A stretch of 11,287 nt of DNA from JABAYQ01 sp018608925 (GCA_037625715.1 JASJHQ010000071.1:1-11287), one strand, 5' to 3'. Shown: positions 1 through 7,446, counted from the first letter of the stretch. Program-made: numbers and translations. The notes: generated from the letters alone by a model not told the origin.

Positions 1-403
1 CCATAACAGCACCACCAGAGAAAGCAACTTCTAATGCTTTTCCTAATGAAGTTCTAGCAGCTTGTGTTGTTCTAACATTTGCTTTTGTAGCAACTCTCAT
101 ACCGATAAAACCAGCTAATGCAGAACAAATTGCTCCAACTACAAAAGAGAATGCAACCATTCCAGTTGAATTTTCTTCGTTGGTTCCTTTAAAGAATAAA
201 AGAATAGCAACTGCAATTACAAAAATAGAAAGCACTTTGTACTCTGCCTTTAAGAAAGACATTGCTCCATCTGCAATATTTTTAGCAATTCTAGCCATTT
301 TCTCATTTCCCTCATCTTGCTTAGATACCCAAGCATTTTTCCAGAATACAAAAGCCAAGGCTAGTACTCCAAAAAGTGGTAAATATTTAATAATCATTTC
401 CAT
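1..403 (-). CDS. hppA: Membrane-bound ion-translocating pyrophosphatase, N-terminal part (runs off the left edge)
   Basis: The first 134 codons of a membrane pyrophosphatase, which hydrolyses inorganic pyrophosphate in the inner membrane and uses the energy to pump Na+ and/or H+ out. The fragment shows an N-terminal transmembrane helix (about residues 5-21), a charged loop ending in the family-typical segment ADGAMSFLKAEYK (44-56), a second helix (57-71) and a third (82-103). This is followed by the strongly conserved GMRVATKANVRTTQAART (101-118) and GKALEVAFSGG (121-131). The catalytic pyrophosphate-binding motifs lie further on, outside the window, so pumped ion and K+ dependence cannot be judged. 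The start is the ATG at 403; a second in-frame ATG two codons later is possible. It begins 16 nt after the pdhB stop on the same strand with no terminator between, so it is probably co-transcribed with pdhB. Family assignment is firm. Confidence 0.9.
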   Translation of the reverse strand, partial: MEMIIKYLPLFGVLALAFVFWKNAWVSKQDEGNEKMARIAKNIADGAMSFLKAEYKVLSIFVIAVAILLFFKGTNEENSTGMVAFSFVVGAICSALAGFIGMRVATKANVRTTQAARTSLGKALEVAFSGGAVM

Positions 404-419
404 AATAATAGTGTTTAAA

Positions 420-1397
420 TTAAATGTACAATACTTCTTTAACGGCCTTAATGACCTTATCTTTATTAGGCAAATAAGCTTCAACTAGTGTTGGAGCGTA
501 CGCCATAGGAGTATCCAATGAAGTTACTCTCTTAACAGGTGCGTCTAAGGAATCGAAAGCATCTTTCTGAACCTTAAATGCAATTTCAGAAGAAATAGAA
601 CCTAATGGCCATGCTTCTTCTAAGACAACTAATCTATTGGTTTTTCTTACCGATTCTAATACCGTATCAAAATCAAGTGGACGTACAGTCCTTAAGTCAA
701 TAACTTCAGCACTTATACCTTCTAGAGCCAATTCGTCAGCCGCCTTGTAAGCTTCTTTTATTATTTTACCAAACGATACAATAGTAACGTCTGTTCCTTC
801 TCTTTTTATTTCTGCTACACCTATAGGTAAAATGTATTCACCTTCAGGAACCTCACATTTATCTCCATACATCTGTTCCGACTCCATAAAAATCACAGGG
901 TCGTTATCTCTTATAGCAGCCTTTAAAAGACCTTTTGCATCATAAGGATTAGACGGAACAACTACTTTTAAACCAGGACAGTTAGCAAACCAACTCTCAA
1001 ATGCTTGAGAGTGAGTAGCACCTAATTGACCAGCTGAAGCAGTAGGACCTCTAAATACGATAGGAATAGGGAATTGTCCTCCAGACATTTGACGCATTTT
1101 AGCTGCATTGCTTATTATTTGGTCAATAGCTACCATTGCAAAATTGAAAGTCATAAATTCAATAATTGGCCTAAGACCATTCATAGCAGAACCTACGCCA
1201 ATACCAGCAAAACCTAACTCAGAAATAGGAGTATCAATTACTCTTTTTTCACCAAACTCATCAAGCATACCCTTTGATGCCTTGTAGGCACCATTGTACT
1301 CGGCAACTTCCTCACCCATTAAATAAATGCGTTCGTCTTTACGCATTTCTTCACTCATGGCTTCACAAATTGCTTCTCTAAATTGAATTTCTCTCAT
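420..1397 (-). CDS. pdhB: Pyruvate dehydrogenase E1 component, beta subunit
   Basis: A 325-residue E1-beta subunit. With E1-alpha it forms the thiamine-diphosphate enzyme that decarboxylates pyruvate and passes the acetyl group to the lipoyl domain of E2, feeding acetyl-CoA to the TCA cycle. Visible hallmarks are GEEVAEYNGAYKASKG (28-43), the TPP-site segment DTPISELGFAGIGVGSAM (55-72, with E60 the expected TPP-activating glutamate), RGPTASAGQLGATHSQ (116-131), and the C-terminal transketolase domain with DLRTVRPLD (234-242) and LEEAWPLGSI (259-268). The length is normal for the family, and both the pyrimidine-binding and C-terminal domains are complete. Related branched-chain 2-oxoacid E1-beta subunits are similar, but the motif set fits the pyruvate enzyme best. 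The E1-alpha partner is not in the window; in many Flavobacteriia pdhA sits with the E2 gene elsewhere (from memory). A promoter of Bacteroidota type lies just upstream. Confidence 0.93.
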   Translation of the reverse strand: MREIQFREAICEAMSEEMRKDERIYLMGEEVAEYNGAYKASKGMLDEFGEKRVIDTPISELGFAGIGVGSAMNGLRPIIEFMTFNFAMVAIDQIISNAAKMRQMSGGQFPIPIVFRGPTASAGQLGATHSQAFESWFANCPGLKVVVPSNPYDAKGLLKAAIRDNDPVIFMESEQMYGDKCEVPEGEYILPIGVAEIKREGTDVTIVSFGKIIKEAYKAADELALEGISAEVIDLRTVRPLDFDTVLESVRKTNRLVVLEEAWPLGSISSEIAFKVQKDAFDSLDAPVKRVTSLDTPMAYAPTLVEAYLPNKDKVIKAVKEVLYI

Positions 1398-1417
1398 ATC
1401 TTAAAAATCAAGTGCCG

Positions 1418-1447
1418 CAAAAATAACATTTTTTACAAATTAGCAAA
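1418..1447 (-). promoter_or_regulatory. Predicted pdhB-hppA promoter (Bacteroidota -33/-7 type)
   Basis: Read on the minus strand, TTTG (1447-1444) is followed after 18 nt by TATTTTTG (1425-1418). The second box is a full match to the Bacteroidota -7 consensus TAnnTTTG, and the spacing is in the normal range for the TTTG -33 element. Transcription would begin near 1411, giving a leader of roughly 14 nt before the pdhB ATG at 1397. The match is by eye and has no experimental support. Confidence 0.6.
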
Positions 1448-1496
1448 GAGGAAAATTACACTAATAACAAACATTTAACTTAATATTAATTTTATT

Positions 1497-1526
1497 TCTG
1501 TAATCATCTATTTTGTTTTAAATTTG
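1497..1526 (+). promoter_or_regulatory. Predicted promoter of the etfB-to-folA operon
   Basis: TCTG (1497-1500), three of four bases of the -33 TTTG element, precedes by 18 nt TAAATTTG (1519-1526), a full match to the Bacteroidota -7 consensus TAnnTTTG. A transcript would start around 1533 and carry a leader of about 20 nt before the etfB ATG at 1554. The box covers the TTG at 1524, which argues against that codon being used as a start. Confidence 0.6.
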
Positions 1527-1553
1527 AAATGTATTTTAAAATCAATAATTTAT

Positions 1554-2300
1554 ATGAATATATTAGTTTGCATAAGCAATGTTCCTGACACAACATCTGC
1601 TATAAACTTCTCTAGTGAAGGCACTTCTTTTGACAGCAACGGCATTCAGTTTATTATAAATCCGTATGACGAATTTGGACTTACCAAAGCAATAAAATTG
1701 AGAGAAAAACATGGCGGAAGCGTAACCGTAGCTCACGTAGGGCTAGTAACAAGTGATCCAACCTTAAGAAAAGCATTAGCAATTGGTGCAGATAAAGTGA
1801 TTCGAGTAGATTTAGAACCAAAAGATAGCTTTTCTGTTGCTAAAGAATTAGCTAATGTTATAGAACAAAATTCCTTTGACCTAATTATATGTGGAAGAGA
1901 ATCTATTGATTATAATGGAGGAGCTGTTCCTGCAATGTTATCTGAATTCTTATCCTTACCATTTATAAATGCTTGTACATTTTTAGAATGTACTGACGAT
2001 AGTGTGAAAATGGAAAGAGAAATTGAAGACGGAAAAGAAACTATCGAATCTAAACTACCTCTTATTATAGCAGGTCAGAAAGGATTAGTGGAAGAATCTG
2101 ACTTATTAATTCCTAACATGAGAGGGATTATGACCGCTCGCTCTAAGCCATTAGAAGTGTGCCAAGCTATCACTAATGACACTCAAACACATTCGGTAAA
2201 CTTTGAAAAACCAGCGCCAAAACAAGATTGCAAAATGATTGAAGCTGGAAATGAAGAAGAACTTATTAATCTATTGCATCACGAAGCAAAAGTAATTTAA
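1554..2300 (+). CDS. etfB: Electron transfer flavoprotein, beta subunit
   Basis: A 248-residue ETF beta subunit. With EtfA it forms a soluble FAD/AMP heterodimer that takes electrons from acyl-CoA dehydrogenases and related flavoenzymes and passes them to ETF:quinone oxidoreductase. Seen here are the N-terminal strand MNILVCISNVPD, the NPYDEFGLTKAIKLRE segment (36-51) typical of the AMP-binding fold, DLIICGRESIDYNGGAVP (109-126) matching the conserved nucleotide-binding turn, and the EtfB signature around EREIEDGKETIESKLPLII (154-172). I chose the ATG at 1554. The upstream in-frame TTG at 1524 would add ten residues not expected in the family and lies inside the predicted -7 box. It is the first gene of the plus-strand operon, with 7 nt to etfA. 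No Shine-Dalgarno sequence is evident in the AT-rich leader. Confidence 0.94.
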   Translation: MNILVCISNVPDTTSAINFSSEGTSFDSNGIQFIINPYDEFGLTKAIKLREKHGGSVTVAHVGLVTSDPTLRKALAIGADKVIRVDLEPKDSFSVAKELANVIEQNSFDLIICGRESIDYNGGAVPAMLSEFLSLPFINACTFLECTDDSVKMEREIEDGKETIESKLPLIIAGQKGLVEESDLLIPNMRGIMTARSKPLEVCQAITNDTQTHSVNFEKPAPKQDCKMIEAGNEEELINLLHHEAKVI

Positions 2301-2307
2301 GAAACAT

Positions 2308-3264
2308 ATGTCGGTTATAATATTTTTAGAAAACACAGGAGGGAAATTAAAGAAAAGTGCTTTTGAAACCTTAACATACGGTTACAAAACTGCCCAAGAA
2401 CTACAAACAAACTGTATAGCAGTTACTATAGGAGATTGCTCTTCTCAACAAGAAACGGTTGCAAAGTATGGTGCCGAAAAATTAATTTGCATTGACAACA
2501 GCTTGCTAGATTGCGACAATCAGTCTACTTCTGAAGCTATTTCACAAGTTTATAAAAAAGAAAATGGGGTTGCATTAGTACTGTCTAACAGTAGTTATGG
2601 AAAACCTATTGGGCCTAAAATAGCAGTGCAGTGCCAGGCATCTTTTATCAGTAACGTAATAGAAGTGCCTTCTTCTTTAAAAGTAAGAAAGAAATCTTTC
2701 TCTGGAAAAGCATTCGAATACGCTCAAAGCCAATTAGAAAATGTTGTTTACGCTATATCTCCTAATTCATTTTATGTAGAAGAAAATCCTGGATCGATAA
2801 GCAGCGAAACATTCACTGCTTCAAACATAGGAGAATCTAGCGTTAAGCTAATCAATCTTGAAAAGTCTGTAGGAAAAGTTAGTCTTGCGGAAGCGGAAGT
2901 AGTTATTTCTGCAGGAAGAGGATTAAAAGGCCCAGAAAACTGGCATATGGTAGAAGAACTTGCGGACTTATTAAACGCAGGTACTGCATGCTCTAAACCA
3001 GTCTCAGATATTGGATGGCGCCCTCACTCCGAACACGTCGGGCAAACTGGAGTAGCAATAGCCCCAAATCTATATATAGCAATTGGTATTTCTGGAGCAA
3101 TTCAACATTTAGCAGGAGTAAATTCTTCTAAAGTTATGGTTGCTGTAAACATTGACCCAGAAGCTCCATTTTTTAAAGCGGCCGATTACGGAATTGTTGG
3201 AGATGCTTTCGAAGTTGTACCAAGAATCATCGATAGTTTAAAAAAATTCAAAGAAAACAACTAA
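2308..3264 (+). CDS. etfA: Electron transfer flavoprotein, alpha subunit
   Basis: A 318-residue ETF alpha subunit and partner of the adjacent EtfB; it carries the redox-active FAD. The N-terminal half (about 1-185) is the ETF alpha/beta Rossmann-like domain. The C-terminal half is the FAD-binding domain, with GRGLKGPENW (203-212), VGQTG (244-248), the PROSITE-type signature LYIAIGISGAIQHLAG (255-270), and NIDPEAPFFKAADYGIVGD (281-299). Residue 230 is lysine (SKPVSD), where the mitochondrial and proteobacterial families usually have an arginine that contacts FAD; I believe this is a Bacteroidota lineage feature rather than a defect. Length and domain order are complete. It ends flush against the next gene with no spacer, suggesting translational coupling. 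Confidence 0.94.
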   Translation: MSVIIFLENTGGKLKKSAFETLTYGYKTAQELQTNCIAVTIGDCSSQQETVAKYGAEKLICIDNSLLDCDNQSTSEAISQVYKKENGVALVLSNSSYGKPIGPKIAVQCQASFISNVIEVPSSLKVRKKSFSGKAFEYAQSQLENVVYAISPNSFYVEENPGSISSETFTASNIGESSVKLINLEKSVGKVSLAEAEVVISAGRGLKGPENWHMVEELADLLNAGTACSKPVSDIGWRPHSEHVGQTGVAIAPNLYIAIGISGAIQHLAGVNSSKVMVAVNIDPEAPFFKAADYGIVGDAFEVVPRIIDSLKKFKENN

Positions 3265-3855
3265 ATGGAGTTAATCCAGCTAGACATTATTGGCTTGTCT
3301 AATAGTCAAACACAAACTGGAGCATTTGCTCTAGTACTTTCTGAGCTAACTGGAAAAAGACGATTACCAATAGTTATCGGGAGTTTTGAAGCAAAAGCAA
3401 TAGCAATTGCTCTTGACCCAGAATACAAGAGCCAACGACCAATCACACATGATTTATTTAAAAACATGTGTAAAGGCTTTAATATTAAAATTAAAAAAAT
3501 AGTTATAAGCTCTATTAATGCCGACGGTATATTTTCTTCTATTATTTACATGGAAGATAAAGAAGGAAAGGAAATAGAAATGGATGCACGAACATCGGAT
3601 GCTGTAGCTATAGCTGTAAGATTTAATGCTCCCATTTTCACCTATGAAGCTATAATGGATGAAGCAGGAATCTTGCTAGACAAAGATTTTATTGACCCAA
3701 GCAATGAAGAACAGCAATTGCAAAAAACTACTAATGTTTTTGAAAAAGAATCGGACTCAGCTCTAAAAGAAAACCTTGATAAAGCTATCTCAAATGAAGA
3801 CTACGAATTAGCCTCTAAAATAAGAGATGAGATTCAAAAAAGGTCGCAATCTTAA
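3265..3855 (+). CDS. Bifunctional nuclease family protein (DUF151) with C-terminal UVR motif
   Basis: A 196-residue protein in two parts. Residues 1-135 are a DUF151 / bifunctional-nuclease domain (PF02577), with RLPIVIGSFEAKAIAIAL (33-50), RPITHDL (58-64), DARTSDAVAIAVRFNAPIF (107-125) and a predicted alpha/beta fold. Residues 167-193 are a helical UvrB/UvrC-type motif (PF02151) with the pattern LKENLDKAI...DYELASKIRDEI. A variable acidic linker joins them. Family members have been reported to have RNase/DNase activity (plants, Mycobacterium), but the physiological role in Bacteroidota is not established, and I infer none. The start ATG at 3265 follows the etfA stop (3262-3264) with no spacer. 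The next gene starts 6 nt after the stop. Confidence 0.88.
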   Translation: MELIQLDIIGLSNSQTQTGAFALVLSELTGKRRLPIVIGSFEAKAIAIALDPEYKSQRPITHDLFKNMCKGFNIKIKKIVISSINADGIFSSIIYMEDKEGKEIEMDARTSDAVAIAVRFNAPIFTYEAIMDEAGILLDKDFIDPSNEEQQLQKTTNVFEKESDSALKENLDKAISNEDYELASKIRDEIQKRSQS

Positions 3856-3861
3856 TTACTT

Positions 3862-5532
3862 ATGCTAAAATCCTTAACTCTTTTTCTTTCCTTTTTTATT
3901 TGGTTTAATTGCAATAGTCAAGAAATTATCGGCAAATGGCAATTTCAAAACATATCATCAATTGAAAACAGCGAAAGCTTAAAAAAGATAGGGTCTGACG
4001 ATTTATTTTATATTCTTGAAGACGGAACTTTCAACTACAATATAGAATCGAGCTCTCTAATAGCTATGGGAGACTGGAGTTTTGAAAACAATACTCTAAA
4101 ACTTGTTTATGAACTTCCTATTGATACCATACGATATTACCAAACAAGTCTAAAAGAATCATCTTTAACACTAACGGAGAATCAGATAAATTATACTTTC
4201 AAAAAAGAAAGTTTCATCAATAACAATAGCGAAAAAAATATCCTTTCTGATATATTAAGAGGAATCTTAGGTGTAGCCACATTAATATTTATCTGTTTTT
4301 TATTTAGCAGAAACAGAAGAAACATTAACTGGAATGTAGTATGGAAAGGCCTGTTAGTACAATTAATTTTTGCTGTCTGCATTTTAAAAGTCCCATTTGT
4401 GCAAAACGGATTTGAGTGGTTAAGCTCTATATTCGTAACAATACTTGGCTTTACAAGAGAAGGCTCCTTGTTTTTATTTGGTGGCTTAATTGAAAACACA
4501 GAATCGTTTGGATACATTTTTGCTTTTCAGGTTTTACCTACTATAATCTTTTTCTCTGCCATTACTAGCGTGCTGTTTTACTATGGCATTCTTCAAAAAG
4601 TAGTGCTCTTTTTTGCTCGCATAATGAGAAGGTTATTTCATCTCTCAGGTGCCGAGAGTCTGGCTACTGTAGGAAATATATTTTTAGGTCAGACCGAATC
4701 TCCTCTTCTTGTCAAACCATACATTAAGAACATGACTCTTTCCGAACTGTTTTGTCTTATGAGCGGAGGGATGGCAACTATTGCAGGTGGAGTATTAGCT
4801 GCATACATTGGCTTTCTTGGTGGCAATGACCCAGTAACACAATTATTTTTCGCAAAACATCTTTTAGCAGCATCAGTAATGTCTGCACCGGCTGCAATTG
4901 TAGCATCTAAAATAATATATCCTGAAACTCAAAAAATAAGTTCAGAAATTAAAATTTCTAATCAAGACTTGGGTTCAAATGTATTAGAAGCATTAAGCAT
5001 TGGAACAACACAAGGCTTAAAACTAGCTGTAAACGTAGGTGCAATGCTACTAGTATTCATTGCATTCATTGCCATGATAAACTACTTCTTAGGTAATGTA
5101 ATTGGTCAGTTTTTAGGAATTAACAGTTGGGTTGTAGATATAAGTAAAGGGCAATACCAATTATTTAGTCTAGAGTTTATTTTAGGTTACACTTTAGCTC
5201 CACTAACATGGCTAATGGGTGTTTGCAAAGAAGACATCGTATTAGTAGGGCAACTACTAGGTGAAAAAATAGTGTTAAACGAATTTGTAGCCTACATATC
5301 TTTAGGGGAACTTAAAAATGGAGCTCAATTTTTTGAAAACAAATCAGTAATAATAGCAACATATATTTTATGCGGATTTGCTAACTTCGCTTCTATTGGA
5401 ATTCAGATTGCAGGAATAGGAACTTTGGCTCCTGAAAGAACCAAAGACCTTTCTAAACTAGGAATGCTTTCTTTAGTTTCAGGAACAATGGCGTGTTTGT
5501 TTACCGCAGTAATAGTAGGAATGATTATTTAA
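3862..5532 (+). CDS. CNT-family nucleoside transporter with an N-terminal periplasmic lipocalin-like domain
   Basis: A 556-residue concentrative nucleoside transporter (NupC/CNT family), a cation-coupled inner-membrane importer of nucleosides. The transporter core (about 130-556) has its first helix at 131-148, the basic cytoplasmic loop SRNRRNINW, FLFGGL (204-209), hairpin 1 with GQTESPLLVKPY (276-287), GGMATIAGGVLAAY (302-315), GLKLAVNVGAML (385-396), GYTLAPLTWLMGV (442-454), VLNEFVAY (471-478) and CGFANFASI (504-512). Residues equivalent to nucleoside contacts known from Vibrio cholerae CNT (Q277, T278, E279, E474, N508, S511) are kept. Unlike NupC (about 400 residues), it begins with a signal-like hydrophobic segment (1-19) and a beta-rich domain (about 20-118) with lipocalin-like G-x-W at 24-26 and GDWSFENNTLKL at 70-81. 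The bacterial CNT N-terminus faces the periplasm, so the domain should too. Upstream of thyA, it fits thymidine or deoxynucleoside supply. Confidence 0.9.
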   Translation: MLKSLTLFLSFFIWFNCNSQEIIGKWQFQNISSIENSESLKKIGSDDLFYILEDGTFNYNIESSSLIAMGDWSFENNTLKLVYELPIDTIRYYQTSLKESSLTLTENQINYTFKKESFINNNSEKNILSDILRGILGVATLIFICFLFSRNRRNINWNVVWKGLLVQLIFAVCILKVPFVQNGFEWLSSIFVTILGFTREGSLFLFGGLIENTESFGYIFAFQVLPTIIFFSAITSVLFYYGILQKVVLFFARIMRRLFHLSGAESLATVGNIFLGQTESPLLVKPYIKNMTLSELFCLMSGGMATIAGGVLAAYIGFLGGNDPVTQLFFAKHLLAASVMSAPAAIVASKIIYPETQKISSEIKISNQDLGSNVLEALSIGTTQGLKLAVNVGAMLLVFIAFIAMINYFLGNVIGQFLGINSWVVDISKGQYQLFSLEFILGYTLAPLTWLMGVCKEDIVLVGQLLGEKIVLNEFVAYISLGELKNGAQFFENKSVIIATYILCGFANFASIGIQIAGIGTLAPERTKDLSKLGMLSLVSGTMACLFTAVIVGMII

Positions 5533-5538
5533 AAGAAA

Positions 5539-6333
5539 ATGCAACAGTATTTAGACTTAATGGATAGAGTGATGAAAGAAGGCACTCTAAAAGAAGACAG
5601 AACTGGCACAGGTACAAAAAGTGTATTTGGTCATCAAATGCGATTTGATTTATCAAAAGGCTTCCCATGTCTTACTACAAAAAAACTACACCTTAGATCA
5701 ATAATTCATGAGCTACTTTGGTTTTTAAAAGGGGACACCAATATTAAATACCTAAAAGACAATGGGGTTAGAATCTGGGACGAATGGGCAGATGAAGACG
5801 GAAATCTAGGACATGTTTACGGATACCAATGGAGAAGCTGGCCGACTCCTGACGGAAAACACATCGATCAAATTAGTCAAATTATTGACCAAATAAAAAA
5901 CAACCCTAATAGTAGACGGATTATTGTTAGCGCTTGGAACGTTGGAGAAATTGAGCAAATGGCACTTCCACCTTGCCATGCGTTTTTTCAATTTTATGTA
6001 GCTGACGGAAAACTATCTTGTCAATTATACCAAAGAAGTGCCGATATATTTTTAGGAGTTCCCTTCAATATTGCATCTTACGCACTACTAACTATGATGG
6101 TTGCTCAAGTATGTGATCTAGAAGTAGGTGACTTTGTACATACTCTTGGTGATGCCCACATATATAGCAATCATTTCGAGCAAACAGAATTGCAAATGTC
6201 GAGAGACTTAAGAGAACTTCCTAAAATGAAAATCAATGCAGACGTAAAATCCATTTTTGATTTTAAAATTGAAGATTTCGAATTAACGGATTACGATCCA
6301 CATCCACATATTAAAGGTAAAGTAGCGATATAA
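5539..6333 (+). CDS. thyA: Thymidylate synthase
   Basis: Thymidylate synthase, which methylates dUMP to dTMP with 5,10-methylene-tetrahydrofolate and releases dihydrofolate, in the cytoplasm. It has 264 residues, the same length as the E. coli enzyme and in register with it. R21, R126-R127 (phosphate-binding pair), catalytic C146 in PPCHAFFQFYV, R166-S167 in LYQRS, N177, and H207/Y209 in DAHIYSNH are all present, as is the C-terminal DYDPHPHIKGKVAI that closes over the active site. The gene starts 6 nt after the transporter stop, and its TAA shares a base with the ATG of the next gene (TAATG), a sign of translational coupling. Its by-product dihydrofolate is the substrate of FolA, encoded two genes downstream. 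Confidence 0.98.
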   Translation: MQQYLDLMDRVMKEGTLKEDRTGTGTKSVFGHQMRFDLSKGFPCLTTKKLHLRSIIHELLWFLKGDTNIKYLKDNGVRIWDEWADEDGNLGHVYGYQWRSWPTPDGKHIDQISQIIDQIKNNPNSRRIIVSAWNVGEIEQMALPPCHAFFQFYVADGKLSCQLYQRSADIFLGVPFNIASYALLTMMVAQVCDLEVGDFVHTLGDAHIYSNHFEQTELQMSRDLRELPKMKINADVKSIFDFKIEDFELTDYDPHPHIKGKVAI

Positions 6334-7445
6334 TGCAAAAGAAAGTTATTGTTTTAGGAGCAGGACTAGTAGGAGGTGTAATGGCAATGGACTTGCAATC
6401 TCATTTTGAGGTTACCTCTGTAGACATCAACGAAAAAGCTCTAGAAAAATTAAAGTTAAAAGGCATACACACCATAGTTGCTGACTTATCTGACCATAAA
6501 ATTTTAACAGAAATAGTATCTTCATACGATTTAGTTATTGGAGCTGTACCAGGTTTTATGGGCTACAAAATGCTAGAAACTGTTATAAAAGCAGGTAAAA
6601 ATATTGTTGATATATCTTTCTTTCCAGAAGATCCTTTTCAATTAGACGAGCTAGCAAAGAAACATAGTGTTGTAGCGGTAATGGATTGTGGTGTAGCACC
6701 AGGAATGGGAAATATCATTTTAGCCCACCACAACTTACAAATGGAAATCAGTGATTACGAATGCTTAGTTGGAGGCTTACCAAAACAAAGAGATTGGCCT
6801 TACGAATACAAAGCTGTCTTCTCTCCTATTGATGTAATAGAAGAATATATTCGACCTGCAAGATATGTTCAGCACCACCAACTAATAGTTAAAGAAGCGT
6901 TATCAGACACAGAGTTAATTCCATTTGATGAAATAGGAACTCTAGAAAGCTGGAACTCTGACGGACTAAGGTCTTTAATAGATACTATGTCTCACATTCC
7001 TAATATGATTGAGAAGACTCTAAGATACCCTGGTTGTGTGGAATATATTAAGGTATTAAGAGAAAGTGGATTTTTCTCCTACGAGGAAATAGATGTAAAC
7101 GGACAAAAAGTTCGACCAATAGATGTTACTGCAAAATTATTGTTCCCTAAATGGGAACTTAAAGAAGGAGAACACGACTTTACTATCATGAGAATTAAAA
7201 TTGCTGGCAAAGAAAATGGTAAATCTACAAATTACGAATACACATTATTAGATCGTTTTCAGAACGATACTATATCAATGGCTAGAACAACAGGATTTAC
7301 TTGTACTGCAGTTGCTAAACTAGTAGCACAAGGCAAATATTCTAGAATAGGAATCTCGCCTCCCGAATATTTAGGGGAACATTTTGAAGAAATAAATAAT
7401 TATTTAATTCAACGAAACGTAATTTATAAAGTAAATAAAAATTAA
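6333..7445 (+). CDS. Saccharopine dehydrogenase-family oxidoreductase (lysine 6-dehydrogenase-like)
   Basis: A 370-residue NAD(P)-dependent dehydrogenase of the saccharopine dehydrogenase / lysine 6-dehydrogenase family. The N-terminal Rossmann domain opens with VIVLGAGLVG (5-14, GxGxxG) and has D31 at the end of the second strand, which suggests NAD rather than NADP. MDCGVAPGMGNII (117-129) closes the nucleotide domain. The catalytic/C-terminal domain carries GGLP (147-150), SPIDVIEEYIRPAR (164-177), ESWNSDGLRSL (205-215) and KTLRYPG (228-234), the usual family landmarks. The length fits single-function lysine 6-dehydrogenases and short saccharopine dehydrogenases rather than the bifunctional LKR/SDH enzymes. 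Substrate cannot be decided from sequence; lysine, saccharopine and another amino acid are all possible. The ATG overlaps the thyA stop by 1 nt, and folA starts 1 nt after its stop, so it is embedded in the folate/thymidylate operon. Confidence 0.85.
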   Translation: MQKKVIVLGAGLVGGVMAMDLQSHFEVTSVDINEKALEKLKLKGIHTIVADLSDHKILTEIVSSYDLVIGAVPGFMGYKMLETVIKAGKNIVDISFFPEDPFQLDELAKKHSVVAVMDCGVAPGMGNIILAHHNLQMEISDYECLVGGLPKQRDWPYEYKAVFSPIDVIEEYIRPARYVQHHQLIVKEALSDTELIPFDEIGTLESWNSDGLRSLIDTMSHIPNMIEKTLRYPGCVEYIKVLRESGFFSYEEIDVNGQKVRPIDVTAKLLFPKWELKEGEHDFTIMRIKIAGKENGKSTNYEYTLLDRFQNDTISMARTTGFTCTAVAKLVAQGKYSRIGISPPEYLGEHFEEINNYLIQRNVIYKVNKN

Positions 7446-7446
7446 G

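Noticed and set aside
180..488. Plus-strand open frame of 102 codons
   Set aside because: It is antisense to hppA and the end of pdhB, both firmly identified, and resembles no family.
1524..1553. Upstream TTG as the etfB start
   Set aside because: It would add ten residues absent from the family and lies within the predicted -7 promoter box; the ATG at 1554 begins the standard EtfB N-terminus.
4191..4517. Minus-strand open frame of 108 codons
   Set aside because: It is antisense to the membrane core of the CNT transporter, whose motifs are all in the plus frame.
5806..5991. Minus-strand open frame of 61 codons
   Set aside because: It lies wholly opposite thyA active-site sequence and is a shadow frame.
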